Part shown: in pieces, positions 44,348 through 52,896 of the stretch
Numbering within the stretch: the stretch's first letter is position 1
How the letters are laid out: each line of letters starts with the position of its first letter
DNA from: an uncultured Clostridium sp.
GTDB taxonomy: Bacteria; Bacillota; Clostridia; Clostridiales; Clostridiaceae
Assembly: GCF_947072515.1 (NCBI RefSeq)
Contig: NZ_CAMTIG010000011.1
Coordinates: forward strand, 1 to 64,000
DNA length: 64,000 nt
Reading direction: 5' to 3'
The notes under the pieces: model-generated
What the model was told of the DNA's origin: nothing
Databases searched by the model: none
The model's input: the letters and a program-made list of their open reading frames with translations, nothing else
Program-made: the position numbers and the translations under genes

Positions 44348-45160
44348 TTATTGTTGCATAGCAACATTAGCATGCTCATGTTTTTCTTCAGTAGTTTGAA
44401 TTTTTCTCCAAACAACAAGTCCATAAATAGCGTTTACAGTAAATTGTATCCACATCATAGCACCAGATAAAGCAGCAAGTGAGAAAACTGGAGCAGCAAA
44501 TAATGAATGTAGATATAAAGCTATTCCAACACCATCTGATAAAATCCAGAAATACCAAGTTTCTTTAAATCTTTGAGTAGAAACAATAACAGCACAAATA
44601 GTAACTGTTGCAGTAAATGAATCTATAAGATAAGAGGTATCATGTGGAATAGTTGCGCCAAATAAGCTGTGTACTATTGATGGTAAATGATAAACAAATT
44701 GAGAATATAATCCCCAAACGACTACTACAAAAATTATAATGCCTATCCATTGTTTTTTCTTTAAACTTCTAACTTCAATAGTAGAAGAAGAAGAATCTTT
44801 TTCTTTAGCTGCTTTTGTACTTTTATTCCAAGCATAAAATCCATACATATTCATAGGAAGCATATAGATAGTATAAAGAATAACTTCACCATACATATGT
44901 CTAGATAAAGAAACTGCTATATAAACAATTGTATTAACAACACCCCAAGCATAAGCAGCTGATTCAGCACGTGCAGTATAAATTGCAGCGAAAAGTCCTG
45001 TTATAGTTGATAAAAGCCCTGCTATAGTAATTAAAGTTAAACTACTTTTTATTGAAGATCCTGTAAATACAGGACTAATGAAAAAGAAGATATTTATTAC
45101 TAAGAAAAATATAAAATATACTTTATGAAAGTTTGAAAACTTCTTAAACCAATTAATCAT
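44348..45160 (-). CDS. pnuC: PnuC-family vitamin-type transporter, copy 1
   Basis: 270 residues with about seven membrane helices. The PnuC/SWEET-like signs are Trp-rich helices: AYAWGVVNTIVY, MNMYGFYAWNKS, RFKETWYFWILSDGVGI and WIQFTVNAIYGLVVW. The family imports nicotinamide riboside or related compounds without its own energy source, trapping them by later phosphorylation. RBS AGGAGG. The next gene upstream (45454-46260) is a close paralogue with its own terminator. A cre-like site overlaps the predicted transcript start. Confidence 0.88.
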   Translation of the reverse strand: MINWFKKFSNFHKVYFIFFLVINIFFFISPVFTGSSIKSSLTLITIAGLLSTITGLFAAIYTARAESAAYAWGVVNTIVYIAVSLSRHMYGEVILYTIYMLPMNMYGFYAWNKSTKAAKEKDSSSSTIEVRSLKKKQWIGIIIFVVVVWGLYSQFVYHLPSIVHSLFGATIPHDTSYLIDSFTATVTICAVIVSTQRFKETWYFWILSDGVGIALYLHSLFAAPVFSLAALSGAMMWIQFTVNAIYGLVVWRKIQTTEEKHEHANVAMQQ

Positions 45161-45214
45161 AATTGTCCTCCTAAACTATGTCTCTATTATTTTAATATTG
45201 AAAATTTCCTGCAG

Positions 45215-45228
45215 TGAAAACGTTATCC
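45215..45228. promoter_or_regulatory. cre-like site at the pnuC copy 1 promoter
   Basis: TGAAAACGTTATCC fits the CcpA site except for the last base. On the minus strand TATAAT (45238-45243) places the transcript start a few bases upstream of this site, so bound CcpA would repress. Confidence 0.55.
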
Positions 45229-45365
45229 CTGAGATGAATTATAGCATGAAAAAAAAGATTAAAGGGTCATTTGTCTCTTAATTAACAAAATAGTAAAAAA
45301 AAATATAAATGAAAAAAATCAGAAATATCTATAAAAACATTGCGATGAAAAGGTTTTCTAGGGGA

Positions 45366-45427
45366 AAATAAAAAATAACTCTCATATAATTTATAAACTA
45401 AATGTAAATAAATTATAGAGAGTTATT
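45366..45427 (-). terminator. Terminator of the second pnuC gene
   Basis: On the minus strand AATAACTCTC-TATAATTTA pairs with TAAATTATATGAGAGTTATT (one bulge), followed by TTTTTATTT. Confidence 0.88.
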
Positions 45428-45453
45428 ATATTAAAACATAAAGAAAGGTTTTA

Positions 45454-46260
45454 TTAATTATTTAAGTTCGCTTCAATAGCTTCTTCTTTTCGTTGGATTT
45501 TCTTCCAAACTAAAAGACCATAGACAGCATTTACAGTGAATTGTACCCACATTAAAGCACCAGATAAAGCTGCAAGTGAGAATTCTGGTGAAGACATTAA
45601 TGAGTGAACATATAATAGGATTCCAACAGCATCTGATAAAATCCAAAAATACCAAGTTTCTTTAAATCTTTGAGTAGATATAATAACAGCACAGATAGTA
45701 ACTGTTGCAGTAAATGAATCTACAAGATAAGCAGAATCACCTGGAATAGTAGTACCGAATAGGCTATGTACTATTGATGGTAAATGATAAACAAATTGAG
45801 AATATAATGCCCAAACAATTACTACAAAAAATATGATACCTATCCATTGTTTTTTCTTTAAACTTCTAACTTCAATAGCAGAAGAAGAAGAATCCTTTTC
45901 TTTTGCAGCCTGAGCACTTTTACGCCAAGCAAAAAATCCGTATGTATTCATAGGTAACATGTATAAAGTATAAAGTATAACTTCAGCATACATATGTCTA
46001 GATAATGATACACCTATGTAGAATATAGTGTTTGCAACTCCCCAAGCATAAGCAGCCGCTTCGGCACGGGCAGTATAAACAGCAGCAAAAAGTCCAGTAA
46101 TTGTAGAAACTAATCCTGCAATTGCAAGGAGAGTTAAACTACTTGTTAAAGATCCACCAGTAAAAAGTGGACTAAAGAAAAAGAATATATTTACAATTAG
46201 GAAAAATATAAAATATATTTTGTGAAATTTTGAAAACTTTTTAAACCAATTAAAATTCAT
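45454..46260 (-). CDS. PnuC-family vitamin-type transporter, copy 2
   Basis: 268 residues from ATG 46260, chosen because AGGAGG precedes it; the frame is open to 46338 but the extra 26 residues have no ribosome site. It is highly similar to copy 1 along its whole length (same AVYTARAEAAAYAWG, RFKETWYFWILSD and WVQFTVNAVYGLLVW blocks), so the pair arose by tandem duplication. The C-terminal tails differ. Confidence 0.87.
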   Translation of the reverse strand: MNFNWFKKFSKFHKIYFIFFLIVNIFFFFSPLFTGGSLTSSLTLLAIAGLVSTITGLFAAVYTARAEAAAYAWGVANTIFYIGVSLSRHMYAEVILYTLYMLPMNTYGFFAWRKSAQAAKEKDSSSSAIEVRSLKKKQWIGIIFFVVIVWALYSQFVYHLPSIVHSLFGTTIPGDSAYLVDSFTATVTICAVIISTQRFKETWYFWILSDAVGILLYVHSLMSSPEFSLAALSGALMWVQFTVNAVYGLLVWKKIQRKEEAIEANLNN

Positions 46261-46675
46261 AGAACCTCCTAAAATAGATAAAATTATTAAATTTAGCTTT
46301 CCTGAGCTTATTTTAATTGCTATATAAGGTTTATACAATGTAACAAAAAGTAAAAAAAAGAAAGGAACGCCAAATAGTATAGTATAAAAGAGTAAATATT
46401 AACAAAATAAAAACTAAATAATAAAGAAAAGATTTACATAACAACAGTTTTCCAAAACAAAGAGTATATTATACAAATATATATTAAATAAATATGAATA
46501 ATATTAAATAAAAATATAAAATAAATACGTTAACAATTATAAAAAAGTCATATGAAAGTAAATGATAACGTTTATCGCAAGATGAATTAATATAATAATA
46601 TATATTAATTATATATTAGGTATACTATTTAAGGAGGTATGTATGATATTTGGTGATATGTGTATATGATGAAGA
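46261..46675. other. Intergenic region between pnuC copy 2 and the preQ1 transcript
   Basis: No convincing gene. It contains the minus-strand leader of pnuC copy 2, a palindrome TGATAACGTTTATC at 46563-46576 (cre-like with mismatches), a second ACGTTAACA at about 46529, and a strong orphan AAGGAGGT at 46631 followed only by 5- to 8-codon frames. Confidence 0.5.
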
Positions 46676-46703
46676 TTGATTTAAAAGAAGATATATGTAT
46701 AAT
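46676..46703 (+). promoter_or_regulatory. Promoter of the preQ1 riboswitch operon
   Basis: TTGATT, 16 bases, TATAAT. The predicted start, near 46710, is just before the aptamer. Confidence 0.7.
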
Positions 46704-46716
46704 ATTAAAGGTATTT

Positions 46717-46756
46717 AGACAGTTCGGAAGCCTCCTGTCTATAAAAAAAACTAAGG
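46717..46756 (+). promoter_or_regulatory. preQ1-I riboswitch
   Basis: Stem AGACAG/CTGTCT encloses TTCGGAAGCCTC and is followed by the A-rich tail ATAAAAAAAACTAAGG, the compact preQ1-I plan; AAGG can form the pseudoknot with CCT in the loop. The genes downstream are a queuosine-type radical SAM protein and QueT, the expected regulon. Confidence 0.9.
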
Positions 46757-46807
46757 CAATTTAAACGAATGTTTAATTTATGCCTTTATTATAAGGGGAG
46801 AAAAATT

Positions 46808-47515
46808 ATGCAAAGATACAGTAAGGTATTAGGAAAAAATGAAAGAGAAATGGTTATGATTAAAGGTTTTCCATGTAAATGGGGAAGATGTACTTTTTGT
46901 GATTATATCCATGATAATTCAGAAAATGAAAAGGAAATTATAAAATTTAATAAAGAAATTTTAGAAGATATTACAGGTGAGTTTGGCGTATTAGATGTAA
47001 TAAATTCAGGAAGTATTTTTGAAGTGCCTAAGGAAAATCTTTATGATATTAAAAAGATAATAGATGAAAAGAATATAAAAAAAATATTTGTTGAATGCCA
47101 TTGGATTTATAAAAACAGACTTCAAGAAATTAGAGATATTTTTGGGATAGAAGTAATTTTTAGATGTGGAATAGAAACATTTGAGAATGATTTTAGAATG
47201 AATTTTTTTAATAAAGGAGCAAACTTTAAGGATTATAGCGAAGTAAATAAATATTTTGACTCTATATGTTTGTTAGTTGGTGTAAAAGGTCAAACTAAAG
47301 AAATGATAGATAGAGATATTAAAATACTAGAAAAAGAATTTAAATTAGGATGCGTTAATGTATATGTAGAAAATTCAACTAATTTAAAACGAGATGAAGA
47401 GTTAATTAAATGGTTTGAAAAGAAATATGAGTATTTAAGAGATAACCCAAATATAGAAGGGCTTTTTCACAATACAGATTTAGGTGTTGGGAGTGAAGAA
47501 GATGAGAGAAAATAG
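46808..47515 (+). CDS. Radical SAM protein of queuosine salvage (QueL-like)
   Basis: 235 residues. A frame is open from 46769, but that ATG is inside the riboswitch platform hairpin; ATG 46808 with AAGGGGAG 8 bases before it is the start. The cluster motif is C23-x4-C28-x2-C31 (FPCKWGRCTFCDY), not the common x3 spacing. It shares an operon and a preQ1 riboswitch with queT, so a role in queuine/preQ1 recovery is likely; Clostridioides difficile QueL, a radical SAM lyase that releases queuine from queuosine 5'-phosphate, is the best-known match. That identity is inference. It overlaps queT by 14 bases. Confidence 0.7.
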   Translation: MQRYSKVLGKNEREMVMIKGFPCKWGRCTFCDYIHDNSENEKEIIKFNKEILEDITGEFGVLDVINSGSIFEVPKENLYDIKKIIDEKNIKKIFVECHWIYKNRLQEIRDIFGIEVIFRCGIETFENDFRMNFFNKGANFKDYSEVNKYFDSICLLVGVKGQTKEMIDRDIKILEKEFKLGCVNVYVENSTNLKRDEELIKWFEKKYEYLRDNPNIEGLFHNTDLGVGSEEDERK

Positions 47516-47978
47516 AACTTTACTTATAGCTAAATTAGCAATAGTCTGTGCATTATATGCAGGTATGACATTTGCCATTTCACCTATAGGATATGGTATA
47601 TTTCAAATAAGAATATCAGAAGTATTAGTGCTTCTAGCATTTTTTGATAAAAGATATGTAATAAGCTTAACTTTAGGATGCTTTATTGCAAATTTAATGA
47701 GTCCTTTTGGAGTCGCAGATATAATTTTTGGAACTTTAGGAACATTATGTTCAACATATTTAGCTAGTAAAAGTAAAAATTTATTTATAGCAAGTCTCTG
47801 GCCGACTATATTTTGTATTCCGGTAGTATATTTTTTACATATATTTGCGAACCTTCCATTTTGGTTAAGCCTTGCAGGGTTCTCAATTGGAGAGTTTATA
47901 TCAGTAACAATAATAGGATATCCTTTATATAAAGCTTTAATAAAAAGAAAGAAGTTTTTAGAAATAATAAAACTTTAG
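47502..47978 (+). CDS. queT: QueT-family queuosine precursor transporter
   Basis: 158 residues, about five membrane segments: LAIVCALYAGMTFAISPIGYG, then FQIRISEVLVLLAFF, the family signature. QueT proteins take up preQ1 or queuine-type precursors, probably as substrate-binding units of an ECF-type importer; no energy module is near. ATG 47502 is preceded by GGGAG at 8 bases and overlaps the upstream gene. Controlled by the preQ1 riboswitch at 46717. Confidence 0.9.
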   Translation: MRENRTLLIAKLAIVCALYAGMTFAISPIGYGIFQIRISEVLVLLAFFDKRYVISLTLGCFIANLMSPFGVADIIFGTLGTLCSTYLASKSKNLFIASLWPTIFCIPVVYFLHIFANLPFWLSLAGFSIGEFISVTIIGYPLYKALIKRKKFLEIIKL

Positions 47979-47980
47979 AG

Positions 47981-48017
47981 AAAAGGACTCTTTTAGCTGT
48001 GGCTAAAGGAGTCTTTT
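47981..48017 (+). terminator. Terminator of the queuosine-salvage operon
   Basis: AGGACTCTTTTAGC pairs imperfectly with GCTAAAGGAGTCTT, followed by TTTTT. Confidence 0.85.
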
Positions 48018-48265
48018 TGTATAAAAGATAGAAATTTATATCAAACTAAATTATTGATATAAACTATAAATTATTTATAAAATGAAAAGATTATTTCTTT
48101 TAAATGAAATAATTTACCTTTTAGAAACATTTTTTTTATTAATAATACAAAAATTTAAACTAATATGTTAATTATGGCTTAGTTTATTTAAAAATTATTT
48201 AGAAATTATATATTTTATAAAATAAGTGGCTAGGCAATAACAATTAAATAAAAAGGAGTGATTAA

Positions 48266-50236
48266 ATGGCAACGAAAAAGAAAAGATTAGCAGCTACAGC
48301 CTATGGAGGGTGTAAAGGTGAAGAGTATATTCCTTTTGTCCCAACATCAGAAGTATTACCTGAAACTACAGGATATTCTATTGTTATTGGGATATTAATA
48401 GCTTGTGTTTTTGCTGCTGCAAATGCATATTTAGGATTGAAAATAGGAATGACTATTGCATCAGCTATTCCGGGAGCAATTTTAGCAGTAGGAATATTAA
48501 AAGGATCATTTAAAAGAAATAGTATTTTAGAAGCAAATCTTGCTTGTTCTTTATCAGGAATGGGAGAAGCAGCTGCAGGATGTTCTGTATTTGTTCTTCC
48601 TTCACTTATTTTAGCAGGATTTCATATAAGTTTGCTTACTATAATTTTGATTATTGTAATTGGTGGAACAATGGGGATATTCTTTATTACACCACTTAGA
48701 AGATATTTAGTTGTAGAAGAACATGGAACTTTAATTTATCCAGAAGGAATGGCGGCTGCAGAAGTTTTAGTATCAGCTAGTCAAGGTGGAAATTCTTTTA
48801 AAACTGTTTTAATTGGAATAGGACTTGGTGGACTTTATAATCTTTGTTCAGATGGATTTAAATTATGGGGAAGTCAAGCTACGTATATATTAAAAGGCTA
48901 TCAAGGAACTATGATAGGTATGGATACTATTGCTCCAGTTTTAGGAGTTGGATTTATAGTAGGAGTTCGAGTTGGTCTTTTAATGTTTGGTGGAGCTTTA
49001 GTTGCTTGGTTTGGACTTATTCCGCTTATTAAATTTTTTGGAGTGGGATTGAATCATGCTATTTTTCCTTCAACAAAATTAATTTCACAAATGACAGCAA
49101 TGGAAGTTTGGTCAAACTATATTAAATATATAGGTGCAGGTGCTGTTGCCATGGGGGGATTCATTTCTTTAGGAAAATCGTTACCTACACTTGTAAAAAG
49201 CTTTAAAGAAGCTGTTGGTGGAGCATTAAAAGAAGAGAAACATGGAAAAGCTACTAAGAGAACTGATAAGGAAGCACCAATTGTATTCCTTATTGCAGCA
49301 GCATTAATAGGATTCTTTGCAACTTGGCTATTACCAATGTTTAAAGCAGGAATATTAGGTGGAATATTGGCTGTGATTTTTGCATTTTTCTTTGCAGTAG
49401 TATCAGCAAGAATGGTTGGTATTATTGGAGAATCAAATAATCCGGTTTCAGGAATGGCAATAGCTTCACTTTTATTTATTGCTATAGCATTTAAAATTTC
49501 AGGGCTTAGTGGTCATATTGGAATTGAAAAAGCACTTATTGTAACATCTATAGTTGCAGCAGCAGTAGGAATTGCAGGTGCATCTTCTCAAGGTTTAAAA
49601 ACTACATTCATAATTGGTGGAACACCAAGAGATAACCATATTTGGATGTGGGTTGCAATGATATTTTCAGCAGTTATAGTTGCTATAGTTATATTTATGT
49701 TAAATAAAGCTTATGGCTTAGGGTCAGTTAATGTCCCAGCACCACAAGCAACATTAATGAGTATGCTTGCTGATGGAATTATAACAGGTCAATTACCTTG
49801 GACATTAGTTTTTGTTGGGGCATTTATTGCTATTTTTTGCGAAATGGCAGGAATTCCAGTACTTCCAGTAGCACTTGGAATTTATCTACCTATTACATTA
49901 GACGCTACAATTCTTTTTGGAGGAGTAGTTCGTGTATTAGTTGAGAAAAGATTTAAAAAGCAAAAAGAAAAACAAGAGGCAGCTGTTGAAAAAGGTATAT
50001 TAACTGCATCAGGACTTGTTGCAGGAGGAGCTATTATGGGAATAATAGTAGCAATTTTAACAACAGTTGGAATAGATATAGGGTTTGGAGCTAATATATT
50101 ACCTTCAGTAACAGGAAGTAATTGGTTACCACTTATTATGTTCTTACTTTTAGCATATTGGTTCTATAATTCGTCAATAAAAGGTGGAAAAAGTCTGAAG
50201 GTTACTAAAAAAGAGGATACTTCAAATGAAGCATAA
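48266..50236 (+). CDS. OPT-family oligopeptide transporter
   Basis: 656 residues with about 14-16 membrane segments. EEYIPFVPTSEVLPETTGYS, AAANAYLGLKIGMTIASAIPGAI and GGTPRDNHIWMWVAM are features of the prokaryotic OPT branch. These carriers move oligopeptides or metal-chelate compounds. It overlaps a PqqD-like gene by 11 bases, so the two are translationally coupled. RBS AAGGAG. Two small inverted repeats lie in its 5' region (about 48038 and 48087). Substrate unknown. Confidence 0.9.
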   Translation: MATKKKRLAATAYGGCKGEEYIPFVPTSEVLPETTGYSIVIGILIACVFAAANAYLGLKIGMTIASAIPGAILAVGILKGSFKRNSILEANLACSLSGMGEAAAGCSVFVLPSLILAGFHISLLTIILIIVIGGTMGIFFITPLRRYLVVEEHGTLIYPEGMAAAEVLVSASQGGNSFKTVLIGIGLGGLYNLCSDGFKLWGSQATYILKGYQGTMIGMDTIAPVLGVGFIVGVRVGLLMFGGALVAWFGLIPLIKFFGVGLNHAIFPSTKLISQMTAMEVWSNYIKYIGAGAVAMGGFISLGKSLPTLVKSFKEAVGGALKEEKHGKATKRTDKEAPIVFLIAAALIGFFATWLLPMFKAGILGGILAVIFAFFFAVVSARMVGIIGESNNPVSGMAIASLLFIAIAFKISGLSGHIGIEKALIVTSIVAAAVGIAGASSQGLKTTFIIGGTPRDNHIWMWVAMIFSAVIVAIVIFMLNKAYGLGSVNVPAPQATLMSMLADGIITGQLPWTLVFVGAFIAIFCEMAGIPVLPVALGIYLPITLDATILFGGVVRVLVEKRFKKQKEKQEAAVEKGILTASGLVAGGAIMGIIVAILTTVGIDIGFGANILPSVTGSNWLPLIMFLLLAYWFYNSSIKGGKSLKVTKKEDTSNEA

Positions 50237-50585
50237 AAAAATTGCAAATGAAAAAAATGCAAAGTATAATTTTATCCTATATATACCAGAGATAAAACAT
50301 GATAATTGGAAAGTTATTGATGATAAAGTTACGGTATATTTTAAGGTGAAAGATCCGGTAAAGAAATTTGTAGGATGGCTTTATAAAAAGTCACCTACTT
50401 GTGATATTACATTTGATGAACTTTGCTCAAAAGCATGGCTTTATATGGATGGAAAAAGAACTATTTATGATATAGCAAAGCTTATGGCAAAGGATTGTGA
50501 TGAGCCAGTAGAAAGTTCTATAAAAAGAATAGTTCCTTATATGAAGTTTGTAGCTCAAAAAGGATGGATAAAGTTTATTCAATAA
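50226..50585 (+). CDS. PqqD-like protein coupled to the OPT transporter
   Basis: 119 residues. The C-terminal 75 residues (TCDITFDELCSKAWLYMDGKRTIYDIAKLMAKD) have the PqqD winged-helix pattern; such domains bind leader peptides of ribosomally made, modified peptides. The N-terminus (about 1-45) is an added segment with no clear match. The ATG lies inside the 3' end of the transporter gene with GAGG upstream. No radical SAM maturase or precursor peptide is seen beside it, so its job is more likely tied to the transporter. Confidence 0.72.
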   Translation: MKHKKIANEKNAKYNFILYIPEIKHDNWKVIDDKVTVYFKVKDPVKKFVGWLYKKSPTCDITFDELCSKAWLYMDGKRTIYDIAKLMAKDCDEPVESSIKRIVPYMKFVAQKGWIKFIQ

Positions 50586-50590
50586 AAAGA

Positions 50591-50620
50591 AAGTCGCTTA
50601 TTATTTTAAGCGACTTTTTT
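50591..50620. terminator. Bidirectional terminator
   Basis: AAGTCGCTTA pairs with TAAGCGACTT, with A and T tracts on both sides, between the PqqD-like gene and the convergent mscS. Confidence 0.9.
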
Positions 50621-50648
50621 ATAAAATATATATTTAAAGGAAAATAAG

Positions 50649-51434
50649 CTATTGAGGAGGAACAATAAGTCCGTTATCAAATAGTTTAGAGATTTTATCT
50701 AGAAGAAATGAATTTAAATTAGAGTAGTCATCAGCTTTACACCAAACACGAATACCGTAAGTAGTAGTAGAACCATTTTGTGAGATAACACCATAGAAAA
50801 TATTTGAGTTTGGAAATATTAAAGGTGAATCAGCAATTAACGAATTTAATATTTCTTTAATTTTATCAGTACTCTCCTTAGAGGATACTAGAACATCTAA
50901 ATCAACTCTTCGTAAATCTTTAGTAGAAAGATTTATAATACTTGAACTTGAAAGTTTACCGTTAGGGACATAAATAACTTTATTATCATCTGTAATAATA
51001 AGAGTATAAAAAAGAGAGATATTTTCAACTCTACCATTTCCTTCAGAAGTTCTTATAGTATCACCTAATTTAAAAGGCCTAAATAATAATATAACTACAC
51101 CACCAGCAATATTTGCAAGGCTTCCTTTGAGAGAAAGACCAATTGCTAAGATTGATGCACCTAATAGGGCTGCAAGAGTAGCTTGAGAGATTCCAATAAA
51201 GCCTAATAATATAATAATTAGAATAACTTTTAAAGATATTTGAGAGATATGATTTAAGTAATTATTTACAGTTCCATCAATACCGTTTCGATCTAATAAT
51301 TTAAATTGGATTTTTGTAAGTTTTTTTATGATTTTAAAGCCAATCCATAAAAGGATAAGTGCAATTAATATTTTAAAAAGATGAGATGAAATAGTGGAAA
51401 TGAAGTGTCCTAAAAGGCTGAAAATTTGTTCCAT
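50649..51434 (-). CDS. mscS: Small-conductance mechanosensitive channel
   Basis: 261 residues, three membrane helices. The pore helix is Gly/Ala-rich (ASILAIGLSLKGSLANIAGGVVILLF) and is followed by the conserved RPFKLGDTI start of the beta domain. Opens under membrane tension to release osmolytes. RBS AAGGAGG. Monocistronic. Confidence 0.93.
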   Translation of the reverse strand: MEQIFSLLGHFISTISSHLFKILIALILLWIGFKIIKKLTKIQFKLLDRNGIDGTVNNYLNHISQISLKVILIIILLGFIGISQATLAALLGASILAIGLSLKGSLANIAGGVVILLFRPFKLGDTIRTSEGNGRVENISLFYTLIITDDNKVIYVPNGKLSSSSIINLSTKDLRRVDLDVLVSSKESTDKIKEILNSLIADSPLIFPNSNIFYGVISQNGSTTTYGIRVWCKADDYSNLNSFLLDKISKLFDNGLIVPPQ

Positions 51435-51618
51435 AATAAAAAACCTCCTTTATATAAAAATAGTATTCCTAAAAAAAGGAGATATATATACTATGAAATA
51501 TTTTCAAATTATTAATTATATATATACAGAAATTCAAAATTAACAATATATTTTTAATGTATAATGATAAAACAACTTTAACATAAATAAAGTAAATAAA
51601 TTTCAAAGAGGTTAAAAA

Positions 51619-52896
51619 ATGGATGCTATAAAAATTTACAGTGATATGATAAAAAACAGGATTGATAAACCAGAAAAATTTAGAAAGATGCTTAAGATGG
51701 GATATAATCTAGAATATTTAAGATTAAAGCTAGTAGGAGAAAAGGATCTTCCAAAATCGCTTAATTATCTTTCTGAACTTTGTATGAAATTTACATTAGA
51801 TCCTTTAAAAGAAGCGGAAAAAACAGCGTTTATAAATGTATTTACACCAGGGGAATTCTTACATGCCTTTGATTTACATCCACAACTTATAGAAGCTTTT
51901 TCATCATATATATCAGGAACTAGATGTGAGGATGCTTTAATTGATGTTGCAGAAAGTAATGGAATTGCAGATAGTTTATGTTCTTATCATAAAACATTTA
52001 TAGGAGGAGCTATATCAAAAGTATTAGAAAAACCAAGATTTGCAATAACAACATCAACAGCTTGTGATGGAAATATAAATACGTTTAAACTTGTAGCAAG
52101 TCTTTATAATATTGATACATTTGTAATTGATGTACCTTATGATTATTCAGAAAGAGGTGTAGATTACGTAGAGGAGCAGCTTCATGATATGGTTAAATTC
52201 ATGGAGGAACATTTAGGGGAAAAACTAAATCATGAGAAATTAAAGAAAATAGTACAAAGAGAAAATGAAAGCTTAAGATGTTATAAGGAATATTTAAAAC
52301 TTTTAGGTGAAAAGTATTTTCCAAATAGTTTAACAATAGAAATGTTTAAGGTATTTGTAACACACCCATTTATAGGTAGAGAAGATACTCTTAAGTTTTA
52401 TCAGATGCTATTAGAAGATATAAAAAAATACCCATATAAAGAGCCTAAAAAGAAAATTCTATGGGCACATTTATTACCATTTTACAGTCAATCTTTAAGA
52501 GCGTATTTAGATAAAAATGAGGATTATCAATTATTGATGTCAGATATGAATGCAGATAATTTAGATTACTTAGATGAAAATGATATATATAAATCAATAG
52601 CTAAAAAGATTATTTTAAATACGTATAACGGACCATATGAGAGAAGAGGAAATAATATATTAAAATTAGCTAAGGAATTGAAGGCAGACGGTGTAGTGAA
52701 TTTCTGTCATTGGGGGTGTAAGCAATCTAGTGGTGGATCATTAATATTAAAAGAAATATTAAGTAAAAATGATATACCTATGCTAAGTATAGATGGTGAT
52801 GCAGTAGATAGAAGAAATAGTCAAGAAGGTCAAAATAAAACGAGATTAGAAGCCTTTTTTGAAATGTTAGATGCAAAAGATGGAGGGAAAAAATAA
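51619..52896 (+). CDS. 2-hydroxyacyl-CoA dehydratase-type subunit
   Basis: 425 residues, cytoplasmic. Cysteines near SLCSYHKTFIGG, STACDGN and NFCHWGCKQSSGG match the cluster ligands of the HgdB/FldC/DCCP superfamily of oxygen-sensitive [4Fe-4S] or double-cubane proteins. Its stop overlaps the start of the next gene, which encodes the second subunit fused to the activator. Substrate cannot be read from sequence; a double-cubane protein reductase pair is the alternative to a true dehydratase, as no CoA transferase is beside it. Confidence 0.82.
   Translation: MDAIKIYSDMIKNRIDKPEKFRKMLKMGYNLEYLRLKLVGEKDLPKSLNYLSELCMKFTLDPLKEAEKTAFINVFTPGEFLHAFDLHPQLIEAFSSYISGTRCEDALIDVAESNGIADSLCSYHKTFIGGAISKVLEKPRFAITTSTACDGNINTFKLVASLYNIDTFVIDVPYDYSERGVDYVEEQLHDMVKFMEEHLGEKLNHEKLKKIVQRENESLRCYKEYLKLLGEKYFPNSLTIEMFKVFVTHPFIGREDTLKFYQMLLEDIKKYPYKEPKKKILWAHLLPFYSQSLRAYLDKNEDYQLLMSDMNADNLDYLDENDIYKSIAKKIILNTYNGPYERRGNNILKLAKELKADGVVNFCHWGCKQSSGGSLILKEILSKNDIPMLSIDGDAVDRRNSQEGQNKTRLEAFFEMLDAKDGGKK

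Noticed and set aside
46563..46576. Third cre site (TGATAACGTTTATC)
   Set aside because: Palindromic but with mismatches at key CcpA positions, and far from either start codon; left unassigned.
46631..46764. Leader peptide genes behind the strong AAGGAGGT at 46631
   Set aside because: Only 5- to 8-codon frames follow, and the coupled 32-codon frame runs through the preQ1 aptamer and its promoter; the riboswitch promoter starts downstream of the site.
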